Below are positions 1-6,348 of a stretch of 6,913 nucleotides of DNA, piece after piece (positions within the stretch are counted from its first letter, which is position 1; each line of letters starts with the position of its first letter). A program made the position numbers and the translations under genes. Under the pieces are notes generated by a model. It was not told where the DNA came from, searched no databases, and saw nothing but the letters and a program-made list of their open reading frames with translations. Source of the stretch: Dokdonella_A sp966248875 (GTDB lineage Bacteria > Pseudomonadota > Gammaproteobacteria > Xanthomonadales > Rhodanobacteraceae); the NCBI GenBank assembly GCA_966248875.1, contig CBINBI010000110.1, positions 1-6,913 of the forward strand. Direction: 5' to 3'.

Positions 1-1482
1 TTCGCCGACGATGACGACCGAGCTCTCGGTATCGGCCAGCAGCTTGACCAGTGCCTTCGCTGCATCGTCGGCGCTGCGGCCGGCGATCGCGCCGGCAAGC
101 TCGTGCGAATCCGGCAGGTGACCTGCGTCGTTCGCGGCCTTCGCGACATCGAGCAGCGCGCCGGTCAGGGCGGCGGGCGCGACGATGCGCTTGCCGTGCA
201 TCGGAACGTCGACTTCGAGGTCGAAGTCGACCGAATGAATCGCGTGGACCCGCGCACCGCGCTTGGTCGCCTTGCGGATGCGGGCGCCGAGCAACGGCAT
301 TTCGCCGCGCGGATTGCAGCCGATCAGCAGGATGGCGCCGGCCTTCTCGATGTCGGCCACCGGCATGCCGAACGGGCGCGCGACGGCCGCGTCGGCGAAG
401 TCGAGCGTGCGCAGGCGATGATCGACGTGCTCGCTGCCGAGCGCACGCACGAGGCTCGCGACGAGATGACCCTCCTCGTTCGAGGTCGCCGGATGCACCA
501 GTGCGCCGATGCCGCCGGCCGGCACGTCCTTGAGCATCCCGCTCGCGACGCGGATCGCCTCAGACCAGTCGGTCTCCACCCAGGCGCCGTCCTTCCTGAC
601 CAGCGGCTTCGTCGCGCGATCGGGCACGCGCAGGCCGTCGCAGCTGTAGCGGTCGCGATCCGAGAGCCAGCACTCGTTGATCGCTTCGTTATCACGCGGC
701 ACGGCGCGGTAGGCCTGGCCGTAGCGGATGTGCAGGTAGAGGTTCGAGCCGAGCGCGTCGTGATACGCGATCGACGCATGCGCGATCAGCTCCCACGCGC
801 GCGCGCGAAAGCGGAACGGCTTGTTGGTCAGCGCGCCAACCGGGCAGATGTCGATGACGTTGCCGGACAATTCGCTCATCAGCGGCTTGCCGACGTACGT
901 GCCGATCTGCAGGTTCTCGCCGCGCTCCATGCCGCCGAGCTCGTAGGTGCCGGCGACTTCAGCCATGAAGCGCACGCAGCGCGTGCACTGGATGCAGCGC
1001 GTCATCTCGGTCTCGACCAGCGGGCCGAGGTCCTCGTCCGCGATGACGCGCTTGCGCTCGACGAAGCGCGACACCGAGCGGCCGTAGCCGAGCGAAAGAT
1101 CCTGCAGCTCGCACTCGCCGCCCTGATCGCAGATCGGGCAGTCGAGCGGATGGTTGATGAGCAGGAACTCCATGACGTTGCGCTGCGCCGACAGCGCCTT
1201 CGCCGACCGCGTCATGACCTTCATGCCATCGGCGACCGGCGTCGCACAGGCGGGCTGAGGCTTCGGCATCGGCTTGCCGCCCATCTCCACCTCGACCATG
1301 CACATGCGGCAGTTCGCGGCGACGGCGAGCTTCTCGTGATAGCAGAAGCGCGGAATCGGGATGCCTGCCTCGTCGGCGGCCATGATGATCGACGAGCCTT
1401 TCGGCACGACGAGCGCCCGGCCGTCGATCTCGATCGTGACGTGGTCGGGCGGAACGTTCGGGTTGGCCGGCTGCGCGCTCAT
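1..1482 (-). CDS. nuoG: NADH-quinone oxidoreductase subunit G, C-terminus beyond window
   Basis: This is the iron-sulfur subunit NuoG of the complex I peripheral arm on the cytoplasmic side, carrying electrons from NuoF/NuoE toward NuoI and NuoB. The frame is open from ATG 1482 to the window edge (494 codons, no stop), so the C-terminus is missing. An N-terminal ferredoxin-like domain has the 2Fe-2S ligands C47, C58, C61 and C79 (N1b). His111, C115, C118 and C124 form the N5 motif (HPLDCPICDQGGEC). C163, C166, C169 and C213 form the N4 motif (CIQCTRC, then DICPVGALT). From about residue 228 it becomes the molybdopterin-oxidoreductase-like domain. The C-x2-C-x3-C ligands of the optional N7 cluster are absent; the corresponding stretch reads ARAWELIAHAS. 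The start is fixed by a GGAGG six bases upstream. It lies 79 bases after nuoF, beyond a hairpin. Identity is very secure. Confidence 0.96.
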   Translation of the reverse strand, partial: MSAQPANPNVPPDHVTIEIDGRALVVPKGSSIIMAADEAGIPIPRFCYHEKLAVAANCRMCMVEVEMGGKPMPKPQPACATPVADGMKVMTRSAKALSAQRNVMEFLLINHPLDCPICDQGGECELQDLSLGYGRSVSRFVERKRVIADEDLGPLVETEMTRCIQCTRCVRFMAEVAGTYELGGMERGENLQIGTYVGKPLMSELSGNVIDICPVGALTNKPFRFRARAWELIAHASIAYHDALGSNLYLHIRYGQAYRAVPRDNEAINECWLSDRDRYSCDGLRVPDRATKPLVRKDGAWVETDWSEAIRVASGMLKDVPAGGIGALVHPATSNEEGHLVASLVRALGSEHVDHRLRTLDFADAAVARPFGMPVADIEKAGAILLIGCNPRGEMPLLGARIRKATKRGARVHAIHSVDFDLEVDVPMHGKRIVAPAALTGALLDVAKAANDAGHLPDSHELAGAIAGRSADDAAKALVKLLADTESSVVIVGE

Positions 1483-1546
1483 CGCACACCTCCGACGAAC
1501 ATGCGCGTTGAAGCCCTTCCCTTGAACGGGAGGGAGTTGGTGTGCG
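1483..1546 (-). repeat. nested inverted repeat between nuoF and nuoG
   Basis: An 8-base perfect inverted repeat (cgcacacc 1483-1490, ggtgtgcg 1539-1546) encloses a second hairpin with a 7-pair stem (1515-1521 with 1528-1534, one G-U) and a 6-base loop. The inner part, seen on the minus strand as ctcccgttcaagggaaggg, resembles the short CCCTCTCCC-type dispersed repeats common between genes of GC-rich proteobacteria. That resemblance is from memory. No U-tract follows on the minus strand, so it does not look like a terminator. Confidence 0.6.
1489..1493 (-). promoter_or_regulatory. Shine-Dalgarno of nuoG
   Basis: The minus strand reads GGAGG here, six bases before ATG 1482, and decides the nuoG start. 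It is one of the clearest ribosome binding sites in the operon. Its last two bases and the spacer fall inside an 8-base inverted repeat (1483-1490 with 1539-1546), so access may depend on RNA folding. Confidence 0.8.
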
Positions 1547-1561
1547 TGGTCCCGGCGGGCC

Positions 1562-2875
1562 TCATGCCGCCACCCCCAGCTCTGCCTCGACCATCGAACG
1601 CCCGTTGCGGATGAAATATTCGAACTCGTTCCAGTAGTGCCTGAGGAATCCCTGCACCGGCCAGGCCGCCGCCTCGCCGAACGCGCAGATCGTGTGGCCT
1701 TCGATCTGCCCCGCGGCCTGGCGCAGCATCTCGAGATCGCCTTCCATTCCCTTGCCTTCGACGATGCGCGTCAGCATGCGGTACATCCAGCCTGTGCCTT
1801 CGCGGCACGGCGTGCACTGACCGCAGGATTCGGCGAAGTAGAAGCGCGCGATGCGCTGGCAGGCGCGCACCATGCAAGTGGTCTCGTCCATGACGATGAC
1901 GGCGCCGGAGCCGAGGCCGGAGCCGGCCTTCTGCAAGGCGTCGTAGTCCATTGTGACGTCCATCATCGTCTCGGCCGGCAGCACCGGCATCGACGAGCCG
2001 CCGGGAATCACGGCCTTGAGCTTGTGGCCGTTGCGCACGCCGCCCGCCATCTCGAGCAGGTCCCGGAACGGCGTGCCGAGCCTGATCTCGTAGTTGCCGG
2101 GCTTGTTGACGTGTCCCGACACCGAAAACACCTTCGGCCCGCCGTTGTTCGGCTTGCCCTGATTCAGGAACCACTCCGCGCCCTTGTTGAGGATCGCCGG
2201 CACCGAGGCGTAGGTCTCGGTGTTGTTGATCGTCGTCGGGCGTCCGTACAGGCCGAAGTTGGCCGGGAACGGCGGCTTGAAGCGCGGCATGCCCTTCTTG
2301 CCTTCCAGCGATTCCATCAGCGCGGTTTCCTCGCCGCAGATGTAGGCGCCCGCGCCGAGCACGTTGTAGATGTCGACGTCGATGCCCGAGCCCTGGATGT
2401 TCCTGCCGAGCAGGCCCGCGTCGTACGCCTCCTTCAGCGCATGCTCGACGCGCTCGAACGGTTCGTGATGGAACTCGCCGCGCAGATAGTTGTAGGCGAC
2501 CGTCGACCCGGTCGCATAGCAGGCAATCGCGAGCCCCTCGATGACCGCGTGCGGATTGAAGCGCAGGATGTCGCGGTCCTTCGCGGTGCCGGGCTCGGAC
2601 TCGTCGGAGTTGCACAGGATGTACTTCTGCCCCGGGGCATTGCGCGGCATGAACGACCACTTGAGGCCGGTCGGAAAACCGGCGCCGCCGCGGCCGCGCA
2701 GCGCGCTCTTCTTGACCTCCTCGATGATCGTCGCAGGGTCGGGCTTCTCGGCGAGGATCTTCTTCCACGCCTTGTAGCCGTCGACCTTGAGGTAATTCTC
2801 CAGCGTCCACGGCTGCTCGAAGTGCAGCGTGGTGTAGACGACCTGGTGGTCCTGCGGTGCGGGGCCGTATGCCAT
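1562..2875 (-). CDS. nuoF: NADH-quinone oxidoreductase subunit F (NADH/FMN-binding)
   Basis: This subunit (437 residues) is the entry point of complex I: it binds NADH and FMN and passes electrons to cluster N3. The glycine-rich GRGGAGFPTGLKW (about residues 61-73) is the FMN/NADH-binding signature. The second 51-kDa signature GAGAYICGEETALMESLEG covers about 174-192. N3 ligands are C351, C354 and C357 in ESCGQCTPCREGTGW, plus C397 in HTICAFGEA. A SLBB-like segment lies between, around 245-330. Length is normal for the family. I chose ATG 2875. A GTG at 2911 would add 12 residues, but it lies inside the nuoE/nuoF hairpin and two bases from the nuoE stop, and the added residues (MGQGPPTLSG...) do not resemble NuoF. 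Neither start has a strong ribosome binding site; the ATG has only GGA six bases upstream. It probably relies on coupling with nuoE. Confidence 0.97.
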   Translation of the reverse strand: MAYGPAPQDHQVVYTTLHFEQPWTLENYLKVDGYKAWKKILAEKPDPATIIEEVKKSALRGRGGAGFPTGLKWSFMPRNAPGQKYILCNSDESEPGTAKDRDILRFNPHAVIEGLAIACYATGSTVAYNYLRGEFHHEPFERVEHALKEAYDAGLLGRNIQGSGIDVDIYNVLGAGAYICGEETALMESLEGKKGMPRFKPPFPANFGLYGRPTTINNTETYASVPAILNKGAEWFLNQGKPNNGGPKVFSVSGHVNKPGNYEIRLGTPFRDLLEMAGGVRNGHKLKAVIPGGSSMPVLPAETMMDVTMDYDALQKAGSGLGSGAVIVMDETTCMVRACQRIARFYFAESCGQCTPCREGTGWMYRMLTRIVEGKGMEGDLEMLRQAAGQIEGHTICAFGEAAAWPVQGFLRHYWNEFEYFIRNGRSMVEAELGVAA

Positions 2876-2894
2876 AGGAAATCCGGATAACGTC

Positions 2895-2912
2895 GGTGGG
2901 CCTTGACCCACC
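2895..2912 (-). repeat. small hairpin repeat in the nuoE/nuoF gap
   Basis: The sequence ggtgggccttgacccacc has a perfect 6-base stem (2895-2900 with 2907-2912) around a 6-base centre. It ends directly against the nuoE stop codon (2913-2915) and lies 19 bases before the nuoF start. Its pattern, preceded by TAG on the minus strand as TAGGGTGGGTC..., matches a very common dispersed intergenic repeat in bacteria (TAGGGTGGGC...GCCCACC), recalled rather than searched. No U-tract follows, so it is not a convincing terminator. Confidence 0.6.
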
Positions 2913-3440
2913 CTATTTCAGTTCGTCGAGGATCTGGTCCACCTTTTCGGGCGTCAGGTTCTCGTGGTAGTGACCGTTGACGACCATCATCGGCGCGCCG
3001 CAGCACGCCGCGAGGCATTCCTCTTCCGGCTTGAGATAGACGCGGCCGTCCGGCGTCGACTCGCCGAGCTTGATGCCGAGCTTCTTCTCGCAGTGGCGCA
3101 CGATGTCCTCGGCGCCGTTGAGCCAGCACGAGATGTTCGTGCAGATCGCGACGTTGTTGCGGCCGACCGGGCTCAACGAGAACATCGAGTAGAAACTCGC
3201 GATCTCGTACGCCCACACCGCCGGCAGCCCGAGATACTTCGCCACCGCCGTCATCAGCCCGTCGGTCAGCCAGCCGCCGTTCTGCTCCTGCGCCGCCATC
3301 AGGCCCTGGATCAGCGCGGAACGCTTGCGATCGGGCGGGAACTTCGCGACCCACTGGTCGATGCGCGCGCGCGTCTCTGCGCTCAGCGCGACCATCGGGT
3401 CGATGTCCTTGACTTCCTGGTAGGTGCCGGTTGCTTTCAT
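2913..3440 (-). CDS. nuoE: NADH-quinone oxidoreductase subunit E (24 kDa, 2Fe-2S)
   Basis: NuoE (175 residues) is the thioredoxin-fold subunit that partners NuoF in the NADH dehydrogenase module and holds the off-path 2Fe-2S cluster N1a. The ligands are C100 and C105 (CTNISC) and C142 and C146 (ECLAACCGAP), the C-x4-C / C-x3-C arrangement of the family. An N-terminal helical part (about 20-75) contains the typical IDQWVAKFPPDRKRSALI and GGWLTD segments. I chose ATG 3440 because it begins just before the conserved region and gives the usual length. The frame stays open 54 codons further upstream to 3602, but that stretch is repeat sequence (SRIPNPG-type peptide) overlapping the end of nuoD and should not be annotated as protein. 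No Shine-Dalgarno is visible at the ATG, which is odd for a gene 133 bases from its upstream neighbour. Confidence 0.96.
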   Translation of the reverse strand: MKATGTYQEVKDIDPMVALSAETRARIDQWVAKFPPDRKRSALIQGLMAAQEQNGGWLTDGLMTAVAKYLGLPAVWAYEIASFYSMFSLSPVGRNNVAICTNISCWLNGAEDIVRHCEKKLGIKLGESTPDGRVYLKPEEECLAACCGAPMMVVNGHYHENLTPEKVDQILDELK

Positions 3441-3449
3441 GGGCGGAGC

Positions 3450-3569
3450 GCCGGGATTCGGGATTCGCGATTCGGGATACGGAAGAGCAAGGATCGGGAC
3501 ACAAATGCACGGATGGAGAGCGAAGACATCCGCATTCCGAATCCCCGATCCCCCATCCCGAATCCCGGC
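3450..3569. repeat. inverted-repeat element (GGGATTCGGGATT type) between nuoD and nuoE
   Basis: This element of about 120 bases fills nearly all of the 133-base nuoD/nuoE gap. Its ends are inverted copies: 3450-3482 matches the reverse complement of 3537-3569 at 27 of 33 positions, with the outer 15 (gccgggattcgggat) perfect. Within each arm the unit GGGATTCG recurs. The middle carries a smaller interrupted palindrome (cggatg 3510-3515 with catccg 3527-3532, extended by aatg/catt). GGGATTCGGGATTCG intergenic repeats are, from memory, abundant in Xanthomonadaceae. There is no coding capacity beyond low-complexity frames, so it looks like a small non-autonomous repeat. Confidence 0.75.
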
Positions 3570-3573
3570 CTCA

Positions 3574-4827
3574 TCATCGATCCACCTCGCCGAACACGAC
3601 ATCGTACGTGCCGATCATCGCCACGACGTCCGGCAGCATGTGCCCGCGCACGAATGCGTCGATCGACGAGAGGTGCACGAAGCTCGGCGCGTGGCACTTG
3701 AGACGGAACGGCTTGTTCGCGCCGTCGGAGATGAGGTACACGCCGAACTCGCCCTTCGGCGCTTCCACCGCGGCGTAGGTTTCGCCGGCCGGCACGCAGT
3801 AGCCTTCGGTGAACAGCTTGAAGTGGTGGATCAGCGCTTCCATGTCGTCCTTCATCTCGACACGCGAAGGCGGCGCAACCTTGTAGTTGCGCACCATGGT
3901 CGGTCCGGCGTTCGCGCGCAGCCACTTCACGCACTGCTTGATGATGCGGTTCGACTGGCGCATCTCCTCGACGCGCACAAGGTAGCGGTCGTAGCAGTCG
4001 CCGTTGACGCCGACCGGAATGTCGAAATCGACCTCGGCGTATTTCGCGTACGGCTGCTTCTTGCGCAGGTCCCACTCGACTCCCGAGCCGCGCAGCATCG
4101 GGCCCGACATGCCCCAGGCGAGCGCCTGCTCGCGCGAGACGATGCCGATGTCGACGGTGCGCTGCTTCCAGATGCGGTTTTCGGTCAGAAGCTCCTCGTA
4201 CTCGTCGACGCGCTTGGGAAAATCGTCAGTGAACGCATCGAGGAAGTCGAGCAGCGAGCCCTCGCGCCACGCATTGATGCGCTTGAGGTCCTTGCCCTTG
4301 TGCCAGCGCGATTCGGCGTACTTCGGCATCCGTTCCGGCAGGTCGCGATAGACGCCGCCTGGGCGATAGTAGGTCGCGTGCATGCGCGCGCCGGAGACCG
4401 CCTCGTAGCAATCCATCAGCTCCTCGCGCTCGCGGAACGCGTAGAGGAACACCGCCATCGCGCCGAGATCGAGGGCGTTCGATCCGATCCACATGAGGTG
4501 GTTCAGGATGCGCGTGATCTCGTCGAACATCGTGCGGATCCACTGCGCGCGCTCGGGCACTTCGATGCCGAGCAGGTTCTCGATGGCGCGCACGTACGCG
4601 TGCTCGTTGCACATCATCGAGACGTAGTCGAGGCGGTCCATGTAGCCGATCGACTGGTTGAACGGCTTCGACTCGGCCAGCTTCTCCGTGGCACGGTGCA
4701 GCAGCCCGATGTGCGGATCGGCGCGCATCACCGTCTCGCCGTCCATCTCCAGGACGAGGCGCAGCACGCCATGGGCCGACGGGTGCTGCGGCCCGAAATT
4801 CATCGTGTAGTTCTTGATTTCCTGCAT
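3574..4827 (-). CDS. nuoD: NADH-quinone oxidoreductase subunit D (49 kDa)
   Basis: NuoD (417 residues) descends from the large subunit of NiFe hydrogenases and with NuoB builds the quinone-reduction site at the foot of the peripheral arm. The N-terminal GPQHPSAHG carries H15 and H19, and Y68 in MDRLDYVSMMCNE is the partner tyrosine; by family knowledge H19 and Y68 are the quinone-binding pair. The 49-kDa signature LHRATEKLAESK lies at 43-54. The C-terminus MIGTYDVVFGEVDR is the family's usual ending, followed by two stops in tandem (TGATGA). Length is normal for a stand-alone NuoD; it is not fused to NuoC as in enterobacteria. The start ATG lies four bases after the nuoC stop with no clear Shine-Dalgarno, which implies translational coupling to nuoC. 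Confidence 0.98.
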   Translation of the reverse strand: MQEIKNYTMNFGPQHPSAHGVLRLVLEMDGETVMRADPHIGLLHRATEKLAESKPFNQSIGYMDRLDYVSMMCNEHAYVRAIENLLGIEVPERAQWIRTMFDEITRILNHLMWIGSNALDLGAMAVFLYAFREREELMDCYEAVSGARMHATYYRPGGVYRDLPERMPKYAESRWHKGKDLKRINAWREGSLLDFLDAFTDDFPKRVDEYEELLTENRIWKQRTVDIGIVSREQALAWGMSGPMLRGSGVEWDLRKKQPYAKYAEVDFDIPVGVNGDCYDRYLVRVEEMRQSNRIIKQCVKWLRANAGPTMVRNYKVAPPSRVEMKDDMEALIHHFKLFTEGYCVPAGETYAAVEAPKGEFGVYLISDGANKPFRLKCHAPSFVHLSSIDAFVRGHMLPDVVAMIGTYDVVFGEVDR

Positions 4828-4831
4828 GGCG

Positions 4832-5557
4832 TTATTTCTGCCCCGACGCGGCGCCCTGCTCCGCCTTCGCCTGCTCGTACCGCGAATCGAGGCGGATCGT
4901 GCGCGGCACCAGCACGCGCGGCTCGACCGACGTCACCGGCTCATAGACCACGCGGCCCTTCTCCGGGTCGTAGCGGACCTCGACATTGCCGATCAGCGGG
5001 AAATCCTTGCGGAACGGATGGCCGACGAAGCCGTAGTCGGTGAGGATGCGGCGCAGGTCCGGATGGCCTTCGAACACGATGCCGAAGAGATCGAACGCCT
5101 CGCGCTCGAACCAGTCGACGGAGGGCCAGAGCGAGATGAGCGATGGCATCGTCGGCAGCTCGTCGTCGGCGCAGAAGCCGCGCATGCGCAGGCGCCGGTT
5201 GTGCGTGAGCGACAGCAGGTGCACGACGACCGCGAAGCGGCGCGGCAGGTGCGGCGGATGCGGCCGGTCGTCCCAGCGGAAGCGGCCCGGTCCGTCGCCC
5301 TCGACGCCGCGCGAAAAGCCTTCCGACGATACGTCGGTCGTATCCCACTCGGCTTCGCCGTAGGAAAGATAGTCGACGCCGCAGACGTCCACCGCCTGCT
5401 CGAAGCGAAGCTCAGGATCGTCGCGGAGCGTCTTCGCGACATCGAGCCAGTTCTCCGGCAGCACCTCGATCGTCGTCTCGCCGCGCGCTTCGATCAGCGT
5501 CGCGAGCTTCTGGCCAAGCTTCGATTCGAGGAGTTGGGCGAAATGCGATGTCGTCAT
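4832..5557 (-). CDS. nuoC: NADH-quinone oxidoreductase subunit C (30 kDa)
   Basis: NuoC (241 residues) is a cofactor-free peripheral-arm subunit that clamps NuoD and NuoB. The 30-kDa family signature is clear: FEREAFDLFGI followed by FEGHPDLRRILTDYGF and GHPFRKDFPL, together about residues 150-188. A less conserved insert rich in Gly, Arg and Pro (about 75-105, GDGPGRFRWDDRPHPPHLPR) interrupts the N-terminal domain, as in relatives with a longer NuoC. The C-terminal tail (about 200-241) continues past the signature and ends in a charged, variable stretch. ATG 5557 is the start; only a weak GAG lies upstream. The REP-like element's stem begins about 10 bases before this ATG, so the hairpin sits right against the ribosome landing zone. 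The gene ends four bases before nuoD. Confidence 0.97.
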   Translation of the reverse strand: MTTSHFAQLLESKLGQKLATLIEARGETTIEVLPENWLDVAKTLRDDPELRFEQAVDVCGVDYLSYGEAEWDTTDVSSEGFSRGVEGDGPGRFRWDDRPHPPHLPRRFAVVVHLLSLTHNRRLRMRGFCADDELPTMPSLISLWPSVDWFEREAFDLFGIVFEGHPDLRRILTDYGFVGHPFRKDFPLIGNVEVRYDPEKGRVVYEPVTSVEPRVLVPRTIRLDSRYEQAKAEQGAASGQK

Positions 5558-5567
5558 GCTGCAATCT

Positions 5568-5650
5568 CGTCGTCCCCGCGAAAGCGGGGACCTAGCGACT
5601 TTGCCTCAGCGCCGAAACGGCGCCGGGTCCCCGCTTTCGCGGGGACGACG
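5568..5650. repeat. REP-like double-hairpin element between nuoB and nuoC
   Basis: Two perfect 25-base inverted copies (5568-5592 and 5626-5650) face each other across 33 bases. Each copy is itself a hairpin: an 8-base stem gtccccgc/gcggggac with a gaaa (or tttc) loop at 5572-5591 and 5627-5646. A third small hairpin lies between them (gcgccg 5609-5614, cggcgc 5618-5623). Translation gives the familiar VVPAKAGT...GPRFRGDD shadow peptide of REP-type repeats in GC-rich proteobacteria. It occupies most of the 127-base gap. Either two local hairpins or one long 25-pair stem can form in RNA. No U-tract follows. Confidence 0.85.
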
Positions 5651-5684
5651 AAGGTGCGATCACGCGAGTCGTGCGCCATCCGAC

Positions 5685-6242
5685 TCATGTCCGCGCAATC
5701 GTGTTGGTGCGGCGGATCTTCTTCTGCAGCTGCAGGATCCCGTGGATCAGCGCCTCGGCCGTCGGCGGACAGCCCGGCACGTAGATGTCGACCGGCACGA
5801 TGCGATCGCAGCCGCGCACGACCGCGTACGAATAGTGGTAGTAGCCGCCGCCGTTCGCGCACGAGCCCATCGAGATGACCCACTTCGGGTCCGGCATCTG
5901 GTCGTAGACCTTGCGCAGCGCGGGTGCCATCTTGTTGACCAGCGTGCCGGCCACGATCATGACGTCGCTCTGGCGCGGCGAGGGACGAAAGATCACGCCC
6001 ATGCGGTCGAGATCGAAGCGCGAAGCGCCTGCGTGCATCATCTCCACCGCGCAGCACGCGAGGCCGAACGTCATCGGCCACATCGAGCCGGTGCGCGCCC
6101 AGTTCACCAGCGCGTCGAGCGAGGTCGTGACGAAGCCGCGCTCCATCAGCGGGTTGTCTTCGACCGGGCGCAGGATGTCGTCGACGAGGCTGACCGGCGC
6201 CGGGTTGTGCATCACCTCGCCGAGGCGTGAAACGAGACTCAC
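5685..6242 (-). CDS. nuoB: NADH-quinone oxidoreductase subunit B (N2 cluster)
   Basis: NuoB (185 residues) holds 4Fe-4S cluster N2, the last electron carrier before quinone, and is homologous to the small subunit of NiFe hydrogenases. The ligands are visible: the tandem C63-C64 in GLACCAVEMM, C128 in MGSCANGGGYY and C158 in VPGCPPTAEA. The signature block FRPSPRQSDVMIVAGTLVNKMAPALRKVYDQMPDPKW (in two halves, about 86-121) is complete. The start is GTG 6242, supported by GGAG eight bases upstream (6251-6254) and by the family's usual length near 184. An internal ATG at 6212 would remove ten residues and has less support. It follows nuoA after a 106-base GC-rich gap. Confidence 0.97.
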   Translation of the reverse strand: MSLVSRLGEVMHNPAPVSLVDDILRPVEDNPLMERGFVTTSLDALVNWARTGSMWPMTFGLACCAVEMMHAGASRFDLDRMGVIFRPSPRQSDVMIVAGTLVNKMAPALRKVYDQMPDPKWVISMGSCANGGGYYHYSYAVVRGCDRIVPVDIYVPGCPPTAEALIHGILQLQKKIRRTNTIART

Positions 6243-6297
6243 GAGACAGACTCCATGGTTTCGGTGCCGAAACGCGCCGGCACGGGCCGCGGCAGAG

Positions 6298-6318
6298 CCC
6301 GGTCCGGACCCGGTCCGG
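6298..6318. repeat. short GC-rich tandem repeat in the nuoA/nuoB gap
   Basis: The 10-base unit cccggtccgg occurs twice, at 6298-6307 and 6309-6318, separated by one base, and contains the palindrome ggtccggacc (6301-6310). Weaker inverted repeats flank it: cgggc/gcccg (6283-6287 with 6297-6301) and ttccgc/gcggaa (6329-6334 with 6338-6343). I recognise no named element and no gene in this 106-base gap. Confidence 0.5.
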
Positions 6319-6348
6319 GGATGCCCGGTTCCGCGCCGCGGAAACGAG

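Noticed and set aside
103..1614. Long plus-strand frame of 503 codons opposite nuoG
   Set aside because: It is the mirror of the nuoG coding strand in GC-rich DNA. Its composition is Arg/Ala/His-heavy without any recognisable domain, and nuoG on the other strand carries complete cluster motifs.
1637..2890. Plus-strand frame of 417 codons opposite nuoF
   Set aside because: It is an antisense shadow of nuoF with no motif and biased low-complexity composition.
2873..2911. GTG 2911 as the nuoF start
   Set aside because: It lies inside the nuoE/nuoF hairpin with no Shine-Dalgarno, and the 12 extra residues are repeat-derived.
3424..5043. Long plus-strand frame of 539 codons opposite nuoD and part of nuoC
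   Set aside because: It is an antisense shadow of nuoD. It runs through the nuoD/nuoE repeat element and has no family signature; NuoD is unmistakable on the minus strand.
5568..5592. CRISPR repeat unit
   Set aside because: There are only two copies, in inverted rather than direct orientation, with no array of spacers.
5568..5650. Intrinsic terminator between nuoB and nuoC
   Set aside because: The stems are strong but no U-tract follows on the minus strand. The paired, mirrored arms and the familiar shadow peptide fit a REP-type repeat better.
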